From an uncultured Gammaproteobacteria bacterium (GTDB lineage Bacteria > Pseudomonadota > Gammaproteobacteria > Pseudomonadales > Pseudohongiellaceae): 64,000 nt of DNA. Under the pieces are notes generated by a model that ran no database searches, had not been told where the DNA came from, and saw only the letters and a list, made by a program, of their open reading frames with translations. Positions 61,101-64,000 of this stretch are shown here, in pieces (within the stretch, counting starts at the first letter, position 1; each line of letters opens with the position of its first letter). The position numbers were made by a program, and so were the translations under genes. Where the stretch lies: NCBI GenBank assembly GCA_913031035.1, contig CAJWGN010000002.1, positions 39,471-103,470 on the forward strand. The letters are read 5' to 3'.

Positions 61101-62071
61101 GTTTTTTATTCTCTTTTTATTGTTAGAAATTTTTGGGAACCCTGTTCTGACGGTATTAAGGCGACCACTTGCATGCCGCCAAATCCTCGTCACACGGATA
61201 GTTGTCGCTCCCTTAAGTGTCTCACAGTTACCGAAAAGTCTACCTAGTTTGTAGTCGACTGTTTTAATCAGCCTTTATTAACATGAAGATTTATAGCAAG
61301 AGTAATTTGATAGGCAAAATCAGCCACCCTTTTGAATTTTTCTAAGCCAGTGAATAACCGAGACAGTAGCCCAAGAACCTTCAGCGCTAGAGCGTTGCTC
61401 ACATCCGAGCTATCGCATCATTCGAATCGGGTTAATGGCTTCGAAAGGCATGGCCCTGCAGGAAGACCAAAACCCAAAACGACGTTGCTCTTTACGGGGA
61501 TAGAAGCTGAAGCGAATGCTATTGAGGTAAGTAGTTTAGCTGCCTCACTAGGGCAAGCAAAGGCACCCTAACCAAAGCCATCAACTTAAAAGGCCGGTCT
61601 TGGGTCTCAACAACACAGGGCCCAGGTCGACTAGGCGAGCTTGAGCAGAAACCATTAAGCGCCTTTGAACTCTTTACCGCGCACCCGGTCAGCTCGGGCA
61701 ATATAAGAGGATGACCTAGTTCTTTACGACCACCCACTCTAGGCTTTTGTAAATCTTACGATTGAGCTTGTGACGAATTCCTACAAACAGGACTAGCATT
61801 GCGCAGCTTTGCCGTTTGGCACGCTCACTGAGCCAAATTAAATTCAAGCATTTTTTCTATAGCTCCAAGGCCTACAAGCTTGTAGATTTAAGCGACAAAA
61901 CTCTATTTACAGATGCATTAAAGGTTGTCCGAAAACAGCCTCAGCGACATTAGCCCTTGCTGGAAATTCCTTATCTAGGCCATTCCTCTCATCGTAAAAA
62001 GCCCCGCATAGCCTCGAAGATAATTCTCACCCAACGTGAATTACATCGCTAACGGAGGCTTATTTTTTGAC

Positions 62072-62098
62072 AAAAAAAAACAGCCTCAGAGAGGCTGC
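62072..62098 (-). terminator. Rho-independent terminator of the carbonic anhydrase gene
   Basis: Minus strand: CAGCCTC-tct-GAGGCTG followed by TTTTTTTTT. Confidence 0.93.
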
Positions 62099-62172
62099 AA
62101 AAATCTGGAAGCAATCCAGGGGAATAGGGTTTGAACTTTTAAGCGTGCAACGTGTAAAACGTCAGCACTTAT

Positions 62173-62847
62173 TTATGCACCTTTATTTTCTTTAGCCTCT
62201 TCAGCTGCGTTCGCAGCAATCAATGAGGCATAGCGCTCTTCGACAGACACGAATTTATCTTGATCCTCGTCGTAAGCATTAACTGAGCCGTATTCAATAT
62301 CGTAAACCCAGCCGTGTAAATCGACTTTTCCAGTGCTCATTTTGGCCAAGACAGCTGGGTGAGTGCGCAGGTGTTGCAGCTGAAGAAGCACGTTTTCTTC
62401 AGTAACACTGCTTAATTCATTTTCAGCAGCATCACCAAGCTTTGCTCTCACTACGTCAACGGCAGCACGAGTATGCTCTAACCACTCCTGAACATGAGGA
62501 AGGTCGCCGAGGGCTGAAACATTTAGCGCGCCTTTCATGGCGCCGCAGTCGGTATGCCCGCATACCACGATGTGTTTAACGCCTAAAGCCGATACTGCGA
62601 ATTCTATAGATGCGGTTACGCCACCCGCTACTCGCTCATGAGGGGGAACAATATTCCCTGCATTTCGAATGATAAATAATTCGCCTGGCTCTGTCTGGGT
62701 AATCAAATTGGGGTCGATTCTAGAGTCAGAGCAGGTAATAAAAAGCACTTCAGGACTTTGCCCGTTGGCTAGTTCTGCAAACAATTTCTTACGCTCTTCG
62801 AAAGAAGTCGACTTAAATTTAACAACACCTGAAATAACTTTTTCCAT
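62173..62847 (-). CDS. Beta-class carbonic anhydrase
   Basis: FITCSDSRIDPNLITQTEPGELFIIRNAGNIVPP; ASIEFAVSALGVKHIVVCGHTDCGAMKGAL. Confidence 0.95.
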   Translation of the reverse strand: MEKVISGVVKFKSTSFEERKKLFAELANGQSPEVLFITCSDSRIDPNLITQTEPGELFIIRNAGNIVPPHERVAGGVTASIEFAVSALGVKHIVVCGHTDCGAMKGALNVSALGDLPHVQEWLEHTRAAVDVVRAKLGDAAENELSSVTEENVLLQLQHLRTHPAVLAKMSTGKVDLHGWVYDIEYGSVNAYDEDQDKFVSVEERYASLIAANAAEEAKENKGA

Positions 62848-62940
62848 CTTAAATCTCCTATCTTTTAGCAAATGTCTAACATGCGAGCAATGTTAGGGTG
62901 TTTTTATTGAAAAAAGTTAGGTAATATTCTGTTATTAGTT

Positions 62941-62955
62941 ATAGCTTTATACTAT
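62941..62955. promoter_or_regulatory. OxyR-type half-operator between divergent genes
   Basis: ATAG-ctttata-CTAT (ATAG-N7-CTAT). Confidence 0.55.
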
Positions 62956-62978
62956 CACCATAGTTGGGGGAGTTTGAC

Positions 62979-63926
62979 ATGGAAGCCGCAGATAAACTGA
63001 GCCTGAGACAACTTCGCTACTTTGCTGCAGTAGCGGAATACGGGAGCTTTCGGCAGGCGGCATTCAAGTTGAATATAACCCAACCAACTCTGAGCAATCA
63101 GATTTCTGTCTTGGAAGAGCTGTTGGGTCTCCAATTATTCGAGCGATCTCGCAGCGGCACAAGTACCACTGTTGAAGGGCGTGAGTTGTTGATCAGTGCT
63201 CGCCGAGTAATAGAAGAGGCGCAAGGATTCTCCACCCAAGCAGGCTCTCTCTCCGGCGGCGGAGTCGGCACCTACAGACTCGGGGTCACACCTACTTTAG
63301 GGCCCTATTTACTCCCTCATATTTTGAGCCCAATACACAGCCGCTATAAAGATCTAAAACTCTATGTAAGAGAGGAAGCACCGAGTGATTTGGAGAGTGG
63401 GTTAATCAATAGTCAATTTGATTTCATATTGAGCACGCTGCCAATTATGTCCAAAGAACTCGTCGTCATGCCACTATTCAGAGAACCCTTAAAATTGGCA
63501 ATCACCAAAGATCACAAGCTTGCCAGCAAGGTTCGAATTAATCGAATGGATTTGCTCGGAGAGCAGGTGTTAACCATTAGTGAGCATCATTTATTTCACC
63601 GTCAAATTTCCGAGTTATGCGAAAAGGTCGGCGCATCAGTACGCAGAGACTACGAAGGAACGAGTCTGGATACCCTCAGACAAATGGTAGTCATGGGGAT
63701 GGGGATGGCATTTCTGCCAGCTCTTTACGTGCGCTCTGAGATCCGCCAAGAAAGTGAACTACGCATAGCCGATGTAGAAGGCGTAAATGTAGTACGCAAT
63801 CACGCACTGGTTTGGCGAAATACTTCGCCGGCCAGAAATTTTTATCGTCAGTTGGCTTTAGAAATCAGGGAAATTATTAGGGAAAAGCTTAGCGATGTTG
63901 TGATTCCAATAGAAGCAGTCAGCTAA
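62979..63926 (+). CDS. OxyR-like LysR-family regulator
   Basis: LSLRQLRYFAAVAEYGSFRQAAFKLNITQPTLSNQISVLEELLGLQLFERSR; TSLDTLRQMVVMGMGMAFLPALYV. ATG at 62979 with GGGGAG upstream. Confidence 0.88.
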   Translation: MEAADKLSLRQLRYFAAVAEYGSFRQAAFKLNITQPTLSNQISVLEELLGLQLFERSRSGTSTTVEGRELLISARRVIEEAQGFSTQAGSLSGGGVGTYRLGVTPTLGPYLLPHILSPIHSRYKDLKLYVREEAPSDLESGLINSQFDFILSTLPIMSKELVVMPLFREPLKLAITKDHKLASKVRINRMDLLGEQVLTISEHHLFHRQISELCEKVGASVRRDYEGTSLDTLRQMVVMGMGMAFLPALYVRSEIRQESELRIADVEGVNVVRNHALVWRNTSPARNFYRQLALEIREIIREKLSDVVIPIEAVS

Positions 63927-63940
63927 AAAAGTAAGTGGCC

Positions 63941-63972
63941 GTAGGTAGGTAGGTAGGTAGGTAGGTAGGTAG
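63941..63972. repeat. Tetranucleotide tandem repeat (GTAG)x8
   Basis: Eight perfect copies starting 15 bp after the LysR stop. Confidence 0.95.
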
Positions 63973-64000
63973 GCAGGTACAAAACTGGTAAAAATAAAAT

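Noticed and set aside
41613-62847. SulP transporter and beta-carbonic anhydrase as one bicarbonate-concentrating operon
   Set aside because: They are about 19 kb apart with independent terminators; a functional link is possible but not supported by linkage.

Overview
64 kb of a bacterial chromosome. Gene content (TonB receptors, PQQ dehydrogenase, SulP, AcnA, YchJ, TIGR02647-like protein) suggests a gammaproteobacterium, probably marine; this is inference. About 45 intact protein genes are recognisable, mostly housekeeping, catabolic and transport functions. No rRNA, tRNA, CRISPR array, prophage or intact transposon was recognised by eye. The intergenic stretches (about 6.5-8.4, 13.4-14.7, 25.9-30.3, 55.8-57.3 kb) are unusual. 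They contain decayed genes still readable in mixed frames: aldehyde dehydrogenase, fumarase C, DNA/RNA non-specific endonuclease, TM/TPR protein, cupin, two GNATs and a DUF1971 protein. They also hold a set of unrelated short tandem repeats (4-9 bp units), several inside the decayed genes. The strongest candidate for an undescribed system is at 35.5-39.6 kb. There a sigma54-dependent activator with duplicated His/Cys-rich PAS domains lies opposite a DUF1348/PNPOx-like operon with two 31-aa putative membrane peptides. The shared intergenic region carries a correctly spaced -24/-12 promoter and a CCACAAT/ATTGTGG operator-like inverted repeat. A second regulatory finding is an OxyR-like LysR divergent from a beta-carbonic anhydrase. 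It has an ATAG-N7-CTAT site but appears to lack the peroxidatic cysteine. All family calls are from reading the translations; no database search was run.
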